Numbered from the stretch's first letter, positions 8,068 through 17,208 are shown. The stretch is DNA of 64,000 bases from Streptomyces paradoxus (GCF_014202475.1 NZ_JACHGV010000002.1:705102-769101); one strand, 5' to 3'. Program-made: numbers and translations. The notes: generated from the letters alone by a model not told the origin.

Positions 8068-9014
8068 TGGACGGCCCCCGCGGTGACGGCCGCCTCGATC
8101 TCGGCCGGGGTGGGCATCGCGGAGGAGCACTCCAGGCGGGAGGCGACGATGGCACCGGCGGCGTTGGCGTGCCGCATGGTCTTCTCCAGGTCCCAGCCGG
8201 CCAGCAGGCCGTGGACGAGGGAGCCGCCGAAGGCGTCACCGGCGCCGAGGCCGTTGAGGACGTTCACGGGCAGCGGCGGGACCTCGGCGCTCTCGCCGGC
8301 GCTGTTCACCGCGAGGACGCCCTTGGGGCCCTGCTTGACGACGGCGAGTTCGACACCGGCGTCCAGGAGGGCGCGGGCGGCGGCGTGGGGTTCGCGCACG
8401 CCGGTGGCGACCTCCACCTCGTCGAGGTTGCCGACGGCGACGGTGGTGTGGCGCAGGGCCTCGGTGTAGAAGGGTCGGGCCGCGTCGGGGTCGGTCCAGA
8501 ACATGGGGCGCCAGTCGAGGTCGAAGACCGTCGTGCCGGACTTGGCCCGGTGGGCGAGGGCCGCGAGGGTCGCCGTACGGCTCGGTTCCTCGCTCAGGCC
8601 CGTGCCCGTGACCCAGAAGACCCGGGCGTCGCGGACGGCGTCGAGGTCGAGCTCGTGGGCGTCGATCTCCAGGTCGGGAGCCTTGGGCTGCCGGTAGAAG
8701 TACAGCGGGAAGTCGTCCGGCGGGAAGACCTCGCAGAAGGTGACCGGGGTGGGCAGTCCGGGGACCGGGGTGACCCAGCGGTCGTCCACGCCGAAGCCCT
8801 TCAGTGCCTCGTGGAGGTAGGTGCCGAAGGGGTCGTCGCCCGTGCGGGTGATCACTGCCGTTTGCCGCCCCAGGCGGGCCGCGGCGACCGCGACGTTGCT
8901 CGCGGAGCCGCCGAGGAACTTGCCGAAGGACGTGACCTGCGGCAGCGGGACGCCGGTCTGGAGCGGATACAGATCCACCCCGATCCGCCCCATGGTGATC
9001 AGGTCGTACGCCAT
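8064..9014 (-). CDS. iolC: 5-dehydro-2-deoxygluconokinase (PfkB family)
   Basis: A 316-residue ribokinase-like enzyme that phosphorylates 2-deoxy-5-keto-gluconate with ATP. The N-terminal MGRIGVDLYPLQ and GGSASNVAVAAARLG (about 35-49) and the catalytic NGLGAGDAFGG with base D260 are intact. It is the first gene of the leftward iol operon. A rich operator region lies just upstream (9081-9140). Downstream it overlaps the aldolase gene by 4 bases. Length and motifs are normal. Confidence 0.92.
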   Translation of the reverse strand: MAYDLITMGRIGVDLYPLQTGVPLPQVTSFGKFLGGSASNVAVAAARLGRQTAVITRTGDDPFGTYLHEALKGFGVDDRWVTPVPGLPTPVTFCEVFPPDDFPLYFYRQPKAPDLEIDAHELDLDAVRDARVFWVTGTGLSEEPSRTATLAALAHRAKSGTTVFDLDWRPMFWTDPDAARPFYTEALRHTTVAVGNLDEVEVATGVREPHAAARALLDAGVELAVVKQGPKGVLAVNSAGESAEVPPLPVNVLNGLGAGDAFGGSLVHGLLAGWDLEKTMRHANAAGAIVASRLECSSAMPTPAEIEAAVTAGAVQ

Positions 9015-9080
9015 CGGTATCCCCTCGGTGCTCGGCTCTCCCCGGTTTTGTAGCCCCCTCTCGACGCCCTGTCAATGTTT

Positions 9081-9140
9081 TGTCCGGACATTCGGACCAG
9101 ATCATGACAGCGCTTTCCACATGTGCTGGTCCGAATGTCC
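9081..9140. promoter_or_regulatory. Nested operator cluster in front of iolC
   Basis: GGACATTCGGACCAG (9086-9100) and CTGGTCCGAATGTCC (9126-9140) are a perfect 15-bp inverted repeat. Each arm also contains GGAC as a direct repeat at 8-bp spacing, and the left arm abuts a perfect palindrome TGTCCGGACA (9081-9090). Inside the 25-base loop lies GACAGCGCTTTC (9106-9117), close to the LacI-family consensus. It is 66-126 bases upstream of the iolC start. The arrangement suggests two regulators, or one regulator with looped sites. The rest of 9015-9462 shows no gene. Confidence 0.6.
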
Positions 9141-9462
9141 TGGTCCGGGTTTCACGGTTCCGAGGTGTTCAGGCCTCGGTGTCGCTCCGCCGCGGGGCCC
9201 TGCAGCAGGCCGGGCGTCACGTCAAGGCGCCCCGCCGACCGTCCGGGGCGCGCTTTTGCCCCGGCTGTGTCACAAACGCCCCGGTCTTGTCACGTGCGTG
9301 CCGTGTACGCGGGTCTTCCGTCACACCCGGCCCACAGGCCCTGCCCCGTATCACCGGGGATCGTTGACCGGACACAGACTTGTTGATCGCCAGCGCAGCG
9401 CCCGGCTCCCCCGGACGGCCGTCCACGGCCGCCGCCGTGGTGCGCGCGGGGAGGTGCACGTC

Positions 9463-9663
9463 ATGACCGACCGAAGGCTGTGGTCCTACAAGGAGATCGC
9501 GGCGCACATCCGGGTGCAGCCGGACACCGTGCGGTCCTACCGCAAACATGGGCTGCTGCCCCCGCCCGACCATGTCGAGGGCGGCAAGCCCTACTGGTAT
9601 GCCGACACCGTCCGGGCGTGGGTCGCCTCCAGGCCCGGCAACCGCGGCCGAAGAGCCGAGTGA
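9463..9663 (+). CDS. Small MerR/excisionase-like helix-turn-helix protein
   Basis: A 66-residue protein that is almost entirely a winged-helix DNA-binding unit: LWSYKEIAAHIRVQPDTVRSYRKHGLLPPPD followed by a wing with PYWYADTVRAWVASRPG. The Tyr/Trp-rich wing resembles excisionase/AlpA-like or truncated MerR proteins. No effector domain is present. The ATG at 9463 has GGGGAGG about 9 bases upstream. It is divergent from iolC but 448 bases away, so a role in inositol control is only a possibility. No phage genes are nearby. Confidence 0.75.
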   Translation: MTDRRLWSYKEIAAHIRVQPDTVRSYRKHGLLPPPDHVEGGKPYWYADTVRAWVASRPGNRGRRAE

Positions 9664-9727
9664 GCCCGTCAGCCCGCCTCGACCTCGTGCCCCGCCCTCG
9701 CGTGGGGCACGGTCGCCGGCCGGAGGG

Positions 9728-10771
9728 TCAGCTCCACGGCTCGATGACCGTCGCCCCCGCTCCCGGCGCCGTCCCCATCGCCGCCAGCGCGGCCGGGACC
9801 TCGTCCAGCCCGATCGTGGACGTCACCAGCAGGTCGGGGCGCAGGACGCCGCTGCGGACCAGCTCCAGCATCGGCGGGTAGCTGTGCGCGGCCATGCCGT
9901 GGCTGCCGAGGAGTTCGAGCTCCAGGGCGATCACGCGGGCCATCGGCACGGGGGTCGTGCCGGCCGGCGAGGGCAGCAGGCCCACCTGGACGTGCCGGCC
10001 GCGGCGGCGCAGGCCGTTCACGGAGGCGGCGCACGTGCCGGGTGAGCCCAGGGCGTCGAGGGAGAGGTGGGCGCCGCCGCCGGTCAGCTCGCGGACCGCG
10101 GCCGCGGTGTCCGGCACGGCTGTCGCGTCCAGGCACTGTGCCGCGCCGAACTGCCGCGCCAGCTCCAGGGCCCGCTCCGACACGTCGACCGCCACGACCC
10201 GGGCTCCCGAAGCGGCCGCGATCATCACGGCGGAGAGCCCGACCCCGCCGCAGCCGTGCACGGCGACCCACTCCCCCGCCGCCACCCGGCCCTGCTGCAC
10301 CACGGCCCGGTACGCCGTGGCGAAGCGGCAGCCGAGCGAGGCCGCCGTCGCGAAGGACAGCTCCCCGGGCAGCGCCACGAGGTTCACGTCGGCGCGGTCC
10401 AGCGCCACGTACTGGGCGAAGGAACCCCAGTGGGTGAAGCCGGGCTGGGTCTGGCGCTCGCACACCTGATGGTCGCCGGCCGCACAGGACGGGCAGGTGC
10501 CGCAGGCGCAGATGAACGGCACGGTGACCCGGTCGCCGGGCCGCCATCCGGTCACCCGGGCGCCCACCGCCTCGACGACCCCGGCGAGTTCATGCCCGGG
10601 CACGTGCGGCAGTGCGATGTCAGGGTCGTGGCCCTGCCAGCCGTGCCAGTCGCTGCGGCACAGCCCGGTGGCCTCGACCCGCACGACGACTCCGTGCTCC
10701 GCGGGCTCCGGATCCGCGACCTCCCGTACCTCGGCCGCCTCCCCGTACCGCTCGAACACCACGGCCCGCAT
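9728..10771 (-). CDS. Zinc-dependent alcohol dehydrogenase (MDR superfamily)
   Basis: A 347-residue medium-chain dehydrogenase. The catalytic zinc site is GLCRSDWHG (Cys near 38) and GHE (near 60). The structural zinc uses four Cys in [10 protein letters not shown] and the Cys of QVC (about 90-104). The Rossmann motif is GCGGVG (about 173-178), and VAVD suggests an acidic residue at the end of beta-2 and so NAD preference. It oxidises an alcohol or polyol to the carbonyl; the substrate cannot be read from sequence. The gene stands alone between the HTH gene and the MMPL transporter, both at a distance. Confidence 0.88.
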   Translation of the reverse strand: MRAVVFERYGEAAEVREVADPEPAEHGVVVRVEATGLCRSDWHGWQGHDPDIALPHVPGHELAGVVEAVGARVTGWRPGDRVTVPFICACGTCPSCAAGDHQVCERQTQPGFTHWGSFAQYVALDRADVNLVALPGELSFATAASLGCRFATAYRAVVQQGRVAAGEWVAVHGCGGVGLSAVMIAAASGARVVAVDVSERALELARQFGAAQCLDATAVPDTAAAVRELTGGGAHLSLDALGSPGTCAASVNGLRRRGRHVQVGLLPSPAGTTPVPMARVIALELELLGSHGMAAHSYPPMLELVRSGVLRPDLLVTSTIGLDEVPAALAAMGTAPGAGATVIEPWS

Positions 10772-10904
10772 GGACCCACCGCCTTTCGTCGCTGTCGTGC
10801 CAGGGTCGCCCCGGGGCGCCGGGTGACTTCACGCCCCCGGGGAACGCTAGCGCCGGGCCGCGGGACGCTGCCGACCCGAGCACCCCTCCCGGCCGGCGCC
10901 CTGG

Positions 10905-13118
10905 TCAGCCGGCCGGGGCCCCGGCCTTGTCCCGGACGGGTTCCGTCTCGGCCGCCGTCCGCTCCGGTTCGGCCTCGCTCAGGCCGAAGCGCTCGTGGAA
11001 GCGGCGCAGAGGGCCGGGGGCCCACCATGTGGCGCGGCCGGTGAGGCGCATGACCGCGGGGACCAGGAGGCTGCGGACGACCATCGCGTCCATCAGGACC
11101 GCCAGCGCGATGCCCAGGCCGAGCATCTTGGTGTTGGTCACCCGGGAGGTGCCGATCGCGACCATGACCACGGCCAGGATGACCGCCGCCGCCGTGATCA
11201 GCCCGCCGGTGCGTGCCAGGCCGTGCCGGACGGCCTGGTCGTGGTCGCCGGTGCGGTCGAACTCCTCCTTGATGCGGGAGAGCAGGAACACGCCGTAGTC
11301 CATGGAGAGGCCGAAGGCGACACAGAACATCAGGACCGGGAGGGTCGTCTCGATGGAGCCAGGGCTGGTGAAGGCCAGCAGTCCGGACAGGTGCCCGTCC
11401 TGGAAGACCCAGACGACGGCGCCGAACATGGCCGTCAGACTGAGCGCGTTGAGGACGACCGCCTGGACCGGTATGAGCACGCTGCCGGTGAGGAGGAAGA
11501 CCAGGAACAGGGTGACGATCGTGATGAAGACCGCCGCGAGCGGCAGGCGTTCCCCTATGGCGTGTTTGGAGTCGACCAGGACGGCCGCGGTGCCCGTCAC
11601 CTTCGTGTCGAAGGGGGCGCGGGTCTCGCGCAGGCCGCCGACCAGACGCTGGGCGGGCTCGTCGACCGCCTCGCCCTCGGGCAGCACCGTGAAGTACGCG
11701 GAGTCGCCCTTGACCAGTGGCCCGTCGACCCGGGCCACGTCGGGCAGTGCGGCGACGCGCTCCTTGTAGGCGCCGTACTGCTCCTCGGTCGCGCGGCCCT
11801 CGGCGAGCACTTCGAGGCCGCCGCCGGGGCTGCCCGGGAAGCCCTCCCTGATGTGCTGCTGCACGACGTGGGACTCCGACGTCGAGGGCAGCTGGCGGTC
11901 GTCGGCGGTGCCGAACTTCACGCCCAGGAAGGGCAGCCCGAGCAGGACGAGGACGGCTGTGGTGCCGAGGGCGAAGAAGGGGGCGCGGCGCATGACGAGC
12001 GTCGCCGTGCGGGCCCAGGCCCTGCCCTCCTGCCGGGTGGGATCCGGCCGGTGTCCGCGCCGGAACAGGCGGCGCAGGTCCAGCGCGTTGACCCGGTGGC
12101 CCAGCAGGATCAGCGCCGCCGGGAGCAGGATCAGCGCGGCCGCTGCGGCCAGCAGCACCACGGCGATCCCGGCGTAGGCGAAGGAGCGCAGGAAGTACTG
12201 CGGGAAGACCAGCATCGCCGCCAGGGAGACCGCGACCGTGAGGGCGGAGAACAGCACGGTGCGGCCGGCTGTGCGCAGGGTCGTGCCGATCGCGGTCAGG
12301 GGCTCGGCGCCCGTGGACAGCTCCTCGCGGAAGCGGCGGACGATGAAGAGCGCGTAGTCGATGGCGAGGCCCAGGCCCAGGGCCGTGGTGAGGTTGATCG
12401 CGAAGACGGACACGTCGGTGAACTCGGTGAGGCCGCGCAGTACGGCGTTCGTCCCGAGGATGGCGACGATGCCGATGCCGAGCGGCAGCAGGGCCGCGAC
12501 CGCGCTGCCGAAGACCATCACGAGCAGCACCAGAGTCACGGGAAGGGCGATCAGCTCGGCCCGGAGGAGGTCCTCCTGGATGACCGTCTGCATCTCGTGC
12601 CGCACCGCGACCGGGCCGCCCACGTCGACCTGCAGCGGGCCGTGTGTGCCGCGGTAGTGGGGCGCGAGGCGCTCCAGGGTCTCGCCCGCGGTCTTCTCGT
12701 CGCCTGTGATGCGGGCCGCTATCAGCGCCTCGTGCCCGTCCTCGGCGCGCAGGGCCGGGGCGCCGGACTGCCAGTAGGACCCGACTCCGGTGACACCCCG
12801 CTCACCCGCGAGGCGCTCGGCGAGGCGCTCGGCCTCGGCGGCGACGGCCGGGTCGTCGACCGAGGCCTCGCCCGCGTCGACCAGGAGCAGCAGGTTGGGC
12901 TGGGAGCCCGGGAACTCGCGCTCCAGGGCCTTGGTCGCGTACGTGGACTCGGCGGCCGGATCCTCCCAGCCGCCTGCGCCGAGCCGGTCGGCGACGCCGC
13001 TGCCGGCCAGCACCGCGAGGGCGGTGAGCACCAGCGCCACCAGCAGCGACAGCCTGGGCCGGGCGGTGACGAAACGGGTCCAGCCGCCGACGCGCGGCGG
13101 TGTGTTGACTTCGGTCAT
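10905..13118 (-). CDS. MMPL-family RND transporter
   Basis: A 737-residue inner-membrane transporter with the duplicated RND layout: one transmembrane helix, a large outer loop (about 50-180), five helices (about 190-370), a second outer loop (about 400-540) and the final helix bundle. Each half carries the family signature (LAIDYALFIVRRFREE near 245; LSMDYGVFLLSRIKEEF near 600), whose Asp residues relay protons. Members move lipids, siderophores or drugs. A TetR regulator is divergent, and palindromic operators lie between them, so expression is probably repressed until a ligand appears. The start MTEVNTPP at 13118 is followed by the first helix after about 15 residues. Confidence 0.92.
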   Translation of the reverse strand: MTEVNTPPRVGGWTRFVTARPRLSLLVALVLTALAVLAGSGVADRLGAGGWEDPAAESTYATKALEREFPGSQPNLLLLVDAGEASVDDPAVAAEAERLAERLAGERGVTGVGSYWQSGAPALRAEDGHEALIAARITGDEKTAGETLERLAPHYRGTHGPLQVDVGGPVAVRHEMQTVIQEDLLRAELIALPVTLVLLVMVFGSAVAALLPLGIGIVAILGTNAVLRGLTEFTDVSVFAINLTTALGLGLAIDYALFIVRRFREELSTGAEPLTAIGTTLRTAGRTVLFSALTVAVSLAAMLVFPQYFLRSFAYAGIAVVLLAAAAALILLPAALILLGHRVNALDLRRLFRRGHRPDPTRQEGRAWARTATLVMRRAPFFALGTTAVLVLLGLPFLGVKFGTADDRQLPSTSESHVVQQHIREGFPGSPGGGLEVLAEGRATEEQYGAYKERVAALPDVARVDGPLVKGDSAYFTVLPEGEAVDEPAQRLVGGLRETRAPFDTKVTGTAAVLVDSKHAIGERLPLAAVFITIVTLFLVFLLTGSVLIPVQAVVLNALSLTAMFGAVVWVFQDGHLSGLLAFTSPGSIETTLPVLMFCVAFGLSMDYGVFLLSRIKEEFDRTGDHDQAVRHGLARTGGLITAAAVILAVVMVAIGTSRVTNTKMLGLGIALAVLMDAMVVRSLLVPAVMRLTGRATWWAPGPLRRFHERFGLSEAEPERTAAETEPVRDKAGAPAG

Positions 13119-13202
13119 CGTGCGGTGTCCCCTTCACCGTGACCCGTGTCCAGGCGCAGCCTGACAGCACGGGGCTGCCATAGACTGGCAAACACGAGAG
13201 AT

Positions 13203-13248
13203 CGCTCGCATTTCTGCCGACTCCAGAATGCGAGCGGCCGCTCGCGTT
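13203..13248. promoter_or_regulatory. TetR operator cluster (three half-sites)
   Basis: Three related half-sites lie between the divergent MMPL and TetR genes: CGCTCGCATT (13203-13212), its exact reverse complement AATGCGAGCG (13227-13236), and CGCTCGCGTT (13239-13248). The last two form a perfect 16-bp palindrome, 13230-13245. This is the expected form of a TetR autoregulatory operator covering both promoters. Confidence 0.75.
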
Positions 13249-13281
13249 TGTCAATCGCGTTCTGAGACCTGGGGATAACGC

Positions 13282-13947
13282 GTGCCCGAGAAGACCGAGA
13301 AGCCCGCAACGGAGACCGAGGCGGCGACGACCACCGAGGAGCGGCCGCGCCGCCGTCAGGCCCGCGGTGAGCGCCGGATCGTCCAGCTGCTCGAAGCCGC
13401 CGCCCGGGTCTTCGCCACGACCGGCTACACGGCCGCCAGCACCAACGCCATCGCCCGCGAGGCGGGCGTCTCCCCCGGGACGCTGTACCAGTTCTTCCCG
13501 AACAAGGAAGCGATCGCGATCGAGCTGGGCAGCCGGCTCATGCACGAGATGCGGCAGTCGTACGACGAGGTCCTCACGCCGGTCACCGACGACGCGACCC
13601 CGCTGGAGGAGGTGATCGCCGGGACCGTCGACCGCTTCATCGAGTTCAACTGCCGCCACCCGGCCTTCTTCGTGCTGATGCACGGCCCCGACATCCCGGG
13701 CCGCATCGCCGAGGAGCACGACGCGCTGCACACGACGCTGGTCGCCCGGGTCGAGACGATCCTCGCCCCGTTCGCACCCGAGGCGCCCCCGGCGGCCGTC
13801 ACCCGCACCGCCCAGATGTGCGTCGGCATCTACAAGGCCGGCCTGGAGCTGATCCTGGCCCATGAGGGCGACGAGCGGGAGGCGTACGTGCAGGAGCTGA
13901 AGGGCGCCCTCGTCCGCTATCTGGAACCCCTCATGGGGACGTCGTGA
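13282..13947 (+). CDS. TetR-family transcriptional repressor of the MMPL exporter
   Basis: A 221-residue regulator. The N-terminal HTH (about 35-80) reads VFATTGYTAASTNAIAREAGVSPGTLYQFFPNKEAI, a textbook TetR DNA-binding unit. The C-terminal helical region is of unknown ligand specificity. The start is GTG 13282 with GGGGA 6-10 bases upstream. It is divergent from the MMPL transporter with a shared palindromic operator region, so it most likely represses both. Its stop is only 5 bases before the copper operator of the next unit. Confidence 0.92.
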   Translation: MPEKTEKPATETEAATTTEERPRRRQARGERRIVQLLEAAARVFATTGYTAASTNAIAREAGVSPGTLYQFFPNKEAIAIELGSRLMHEMRQSYDEVLTPVTDDATPLEEVIAGTVDRFIEFNCRHPAFFVLMHGPDIPGRIAEEHDALHTTLVARVETILAPFAPEAPPAAVTRTAQMCVGIYKAGLELILAHEGDEREAYVQELKGALVRYLEPLMGTS

Positions 13948-13952
13948 ACTGA

Positions 13953-13967
13953 TACCCCCTAGGGGTA
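13953..13967. promoter_or_regulatory. CsoR-type copper operator
   Basis: TACCCCCTAGGGGTA is a near-perfect inverted repeat (TACCCC/GGGGTA with a CTA spacer), the G-tract palindrome known for Cu(I)-responsive CsoR repressors. It lies 67 bases upstream of the copper chaperone start. No csoR gene is in the window, so the repressor must be encoded elsewhere. Confidence 0.75.
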
Positions 13968-14033
13968 CAGTTGGGATGTGCGGGTCCCCCAGCGGACCCC
14001 ACAGCCCCACATGCCTCGACGAGGAGTAACGAC

Positions 14034-14273
14034 ATGACCGCCCAGACCGACACCACGGGCCCCGTCACCACCGTCTTCAAGGTGAGCGGCATGAGCTGCG
14101 GACACTGCGAGGGCGCGGTCTCCGGCGAGATCTCCCAGATCTCCGGCGTGAGCTCGGTGACGGCCGTCGCCAAGACCGGCGAGGTCACCGTCGTCTCCGC
14201 GGCTCCGCTCGACGACGAGGCCGTGCGCACCGCCGTCGACGAGGCCGGCTTCGAACTGGCCGGCCGGGCCTGA
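14034..14273 (+). CDS. copZ: Copper chaperone with heavy-metal-associated domain (CopZ type)
   Basis: A 79-residue single-domain metallochaperone. [15 protein letters not shown] carries the Cu(I)-binding pair C22 and C25, and the rest follows the beta-alpha-beta-beta-alpha-beta pattern. It carries Cu(I) in the cytoplasm to the P-type ATPase encoded 172 bases downstream. The ATG at 14034 follows GAGGAG by 7 bases; an upstream in-frame ATG at 13971 would start inside the operator region and is rejected. Confidence 0.92.
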   Translation: MTAQTDTTGPVTTVFKVSGMSCGHCEGAVSGEISQISGVSSVTAVAKTGEVTVVSAAPLDDEAVRTAVDEAGFELAGRA

Positions 14274-14367
14274 ACCCACCCGGCTCCGGCAGACGACCGG
14301 GCCTGAGCCACCCGGGTGCGGCCGGCGAGGTCTGAGACGCGCCGGTCCTGGCACTCGTACCCGTGTA

Positions 14368-14403
14368 CGGGCCGTACGCCGCCGCCCCGGCCCGTACGGC
14401 CCG
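14368..14403. terminator. Hairpin between copZ and copA
   Basis: CGGGCCGTACG (14368-14378) and CGTACGGCCCG (14393-14403) form a perfect 11-bp stem with a 14-base loop in the copZ-copA gap. There is no T-run. It may be a partial terminator or an RNA-stability element that keeps the small chaperone transcript more abundant than copA. Confidence 0.5.
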
Positions 14404-14445
14404 TTCCGCTTCCCGGGCGCCCGCATCTCCTGGAGATCAGAGGAC

Positions 14446-16686
14446 ATGACCAGCACCACCGCCAAGGCACCGGCCGACCGTGAGCCGGCCCTCGCCGAGG
14501 TCGAGCTGCTCATCGGCGGGATGACCTGCGCCTCCTGCGCGGCCCGCGTCGAGAAGAAGCTCAACCGCATGGACGGCGTCTGCGCCACGGTGAACTACGC
14601 GACGGAGAAGGCCCGGGTCGCCTACCCCGCGGGCGTCGAGGTCGCCGATCTGATCGCCACCGTGGTGAAGACCGGGTACACCGCCGAGGAGCCCGCGCCC
14701 CCGCGGGAGGAGGCCGCCGACGCCGGGACGGAGGACCCCGAGCTGTCGGCGCTCCGCCGGCGCCTCACCGTCTCCGCCGTCCTCGCCCTGCCCGTGATCC
14801 TCCTGGCGATGGTCCCGGCGCTCCAGTTCGACAACTGGCAGTGGCTCTCGCTCACCCTCGCCGCACCGGTCGTCGTCTGGGGCGGGCTGCCCTTCCACCG
14901 GGCAGCCTGGACGAACGCCCGGCACGGCGCCGCCACCATGGACACGCTGGTCTCCCTCGGCACCCTGGCCGCGTTCGGCTGGTCCCTGTGGGCGCTGTTT
15001 CTCGGCGACGCGGGCATGCCGGGCATGCGGCACCCCTTCGAGCTCACGGTCTCGCGCGGTGACGGCGCCTCCTCGATCTACCTGGAGGTCGCTTCCGGCG
15101 TCACCGCGTTCATCCTGCTGGGCCGCTGGCTGGAGGCCCGTTCCAAGCGCCGCGCGGGCGCCGCGCTCAGGGCACTGATGGAACTGGGCGCCAAGGACGT
15201 GGCCGTGCTGCGGGACGGGCGGGAGGTGCGGATCCCGGCGCAGCGCCTCGCCGTCGGCGACCGGTTCGTCGTACGGCCCGGCGAGAAGATCGCCACCGAC
15301 GGCACGGTCGTCGAGGGAGCCTCCGCCGTGGACGCCTCGATGCTCACCGGCGAGTCGGTGCCGGTGGACGTGACGGCCGGGGACGCGGTCACCGGCGCGA
15401 CGGTCAACGCGGGCGGGCGGCTGGTCGTCGAGGCCACCCGGATAGGTGCCGACACCCGGCTCGCGCGGATGGCGAAGCTGGTGGAGGACGCGCAGAACGG
15501 CAAGGCCGAGGTACAGCGGCTCGCCGACCGGATCTCCGGGATCTTCGTACCGGTGGTGCTGCTGATCGCCGTCGCCACGGCCGGGGCGTGGCTCGGGCTG
15601 ACGGGCGACGGCGTCGCCGCGTTCACCGCGGCCGTCGCCGTCCTGATCATCGCCTGCCCGTGCGCGCTGGGCCTTGCCACCCCGACCGCCCTGATGGTCG
15701 GCACGGGCCGCGGCGCCCAGCTCGGCATCCTCATCAAGGGCCCGGAGGTGCTGGAGTCCACGCGCCGGGTCGACACCGTCGTCCTGGACAAGACCGGCAC
15801 CGTCACCACGGGCCGGATGACCCTCCAGGAGGTCCACCTCGCCGAGGGCGCCGACGAGAAGGAGGTGCTGCGGCTGGCGGGCGCCGTCGAGCACGCCTCC
15901 GAGCACCCCGTCGGCCGTGCGATCGCGCTGGGCGCCGAGGAGAGCGCCGGGCGGCTCCCGGAGGCCGAAGGGTTCGAGAACGTGCCCGGGCGGGGCGTAC
16001 GCGGGCGTGTGGAGGGCCGTGACGTCGCCGTGGGGCGGCTCTTCGGCGAGCTGCCGCCGGAGCTGGCCCGCGCGCGGGACGAGGCCGAGCGGGCCGGGCG
16101 TACGGCGGTCGTGGCCGGCTGGGACGGGACCGCCCGGGCCGTTCTGGCCGTCGCGGACGCCGTCAAGGAGACCAGCGCCGAGGCCGTGCGCGACCTGCGC
16201 GCCCTGGGACTGACGCCGGTGCTGCTGACCGGGGACAACCGTGCCGTGGCCGGAACGGTGGCCGCGGCCGTGGGAATCGAGCAGGTGGTGGCCGAGGTGC
16301 TGCCCGAGGACAAGGTCGACGCGGTACGGCGGCTGCAGGCCGAGGGGCGGGTCGTCGCCATGGTGGGGGACGGCGTCAACGACGCGGCCGCGCTCGCCGC
16401 CGCCGATCTGGGACTGGCCATGGGCACCGGCACGGACGCGGCGATCGAGGCGGGCGATCTGACGCTGGTCCGCGGCGATCTGCGGGTGGCGGCGGACGCG
16501 ATCCGGCTGTCCCGCCGGACCCTGGCCACGATCAAGGGCAATCTGGTGTGGGCCTTCGGCTACAACGTGGCCGCGCTGCCGCTGGCCGCCGCGGGCCTGC
16601 TGAACCCGATGATCGCGGGGGCAGCGATGGCCTTCTCGTCGGTCTTCGTCGTCACGAACAGTCTGCGACTGCGGACATTTCGGTGA
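14446..16686 (+). CDS. copA: Copper-exporting P1B-type ATPase
   Basis: A 746-residue heavy-metal ATPase that pumps Cu(I) out using ATP. It has one N-terminal metal-binding domain (GMTCASC, C28 and C31), then eight predicted membrane helices. The channel motif is CPC at 404-406 ([13 protein letters not shown]), the phosphorylated Asp is D448 (DKTGT), and GDGVND sits at 641-646. The SEHP-type HP motif (HASEHPVG) near 490 is present. The ATG at 14446 follows AGAGGA by 4 bases. It forms a copper-detoxification unit with copZ under the CsoR-type box. Confidence 0.96.
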   Translation: MTSTTAKAPADREPALAEVELLIGGMTCASCAARVEKKLNRMDGVCATVNYATEKARVAYPAGVEVADLIATVVKTGYTAEEPAPPREEAADAGTEDPELSALRRRLTVSAVLALPVILLAMVPALQFDNWQWLSLTLAAPVVVWGGLPFHRAAWTNARHGAATMDTLVSLGTLAAFGWSLWALFLGDAGMPGMRHPFELTVSRGDGASSIYLEVASGVTAFILLGRWLEARSKRRAGAALRALMELGAKDVAVLRDGREVRIPAQRLAVGDRFVVRPGEKIATDGTVVEGASAVDASMLTGESVPVDVTAGDAVTGATVNAGGRLVVEATRIGADTRLARMAKLVEDAQNGKAEVQRLADRISGIFVPVVLLIAVATAGAWLGLTGDGVAAFTAAVAVLIIACPCALGLATPTALMVGTGRGAQLGILIKGPEVLESTRRVDTVVLDKTGTVTTGRMTLQEVHLAEGADEKEVLRLAGAVEHASEHPVGRAIALGAEESAGRLPEAEGFENVPGRGVRGRVEGRDVAVGRLFGELPPELARARDEAERAGRTAVVAGWDGTARAVLAVADAVKETSAEAVRDLRALGLTPVLLTGDNRAVAGTVAAAVGIEQVVAEVLPEDKVDAVRRLQAEGRVVAMVGDGVNDAAALAAADLGLAMGTGTDAAIEAGDLTLVRGDLRVAADAIRLSRRTLATIKGNLVWAFGYNVAALPLAAAGLLNPMIAGAAMAFSSVFVVTNSLRLRTFR

Positions 16687-16909
16687 AGTCGCCCGAATTC
16701 AGGCTAAGTTCACGGCGAACGTGATTTGAGCCCCTCTGGAGTCCCGGGCCCGGCTCACATAAGCTCTTCACAAGGCTCCCGCATCATCCTTACGCTTGGG
16801 CCTCGAACAACATATCCGGGCTCTTGCGCATCTAACGGACATACGCAAGAGACGCAGATCACAGTGATGTGAACGTAACCATCGAAGGGGTTCGAAGGTC
16901 TAAGTTGAC

Positions 16910-16957
16910 GATGTCAGGGAGCGTCTTGGGGGGCGCCACCTGACATCTGGAGATGTC
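16910..16957 (+). ncRNA. Possible RNA switch: two mutually exclusive hairpins
   Basis: GATGTCAGG (16910-16918) is an exact reverse complement of CCTGACATC (16939-16947). The inner part of that second segment, GACATC (16942-16947), also pairs with GATGTC (16952-16957) across a 4-base loop. The same six bases can therefore join either of two stems, as in attenuators and riboswitches. The stretch after the second hairpin begins TTGGGGGAC. Assignment as RNA is inference; at DNA level it could be an operator with three half-sites. Confidence 0.35.
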
Positions 16958-17159
16958 TTGGGGGACTTCTCCAGAGATGCGTTGCCGGGGCACGTACACC
17001 GGGAAGCTTTGAGCGGCCCTCCCGGGCGTGCGCTGTCCCGGCAGATCGCACCTCACCGAAGTACGACGAGTTCTGCTCGTTCTGCTCAACAGCGATTCAG
17101 GCGCTGTCCTCACAGACGCCCGGCCGGATCCCGTGGGGGGAATCCGCACCGGGACTGGG

Positions 17160-17208
17160 AAGGCGCCCTGGACGTCGGCCCGTGGGGGGACCGACGCCGG
17201 GGCGCCTT
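17160..17208 (+). terminator. Strong hairpin ending the structured intergenic region
   Basis: AAGGCGCC (17160-17167) pairs with GGCGCCTT (17201-17208), and inside it CGTCGG (17173-17178) pairs with CCGACG (17191-17196). It is followed by CTTCATT. This looks like a terminator for a rightward transcript that contains no protein gene, which supports a non-coding RNA upstream. Confidence 0.55.

Noticed and set aside
9463..9663. Phage excisionase and attachment site
   Set aside because: The small HTH protein resembles excisionases, but no integrase, att-like repeat or tRNA is near, so an integrated element is not supported.
14045..14110. Riboswitch in front of copA/copZ
   Set aside because: The copper unit already has a typical protein operator (CsoR box), and I see no conserved riboswitch core.
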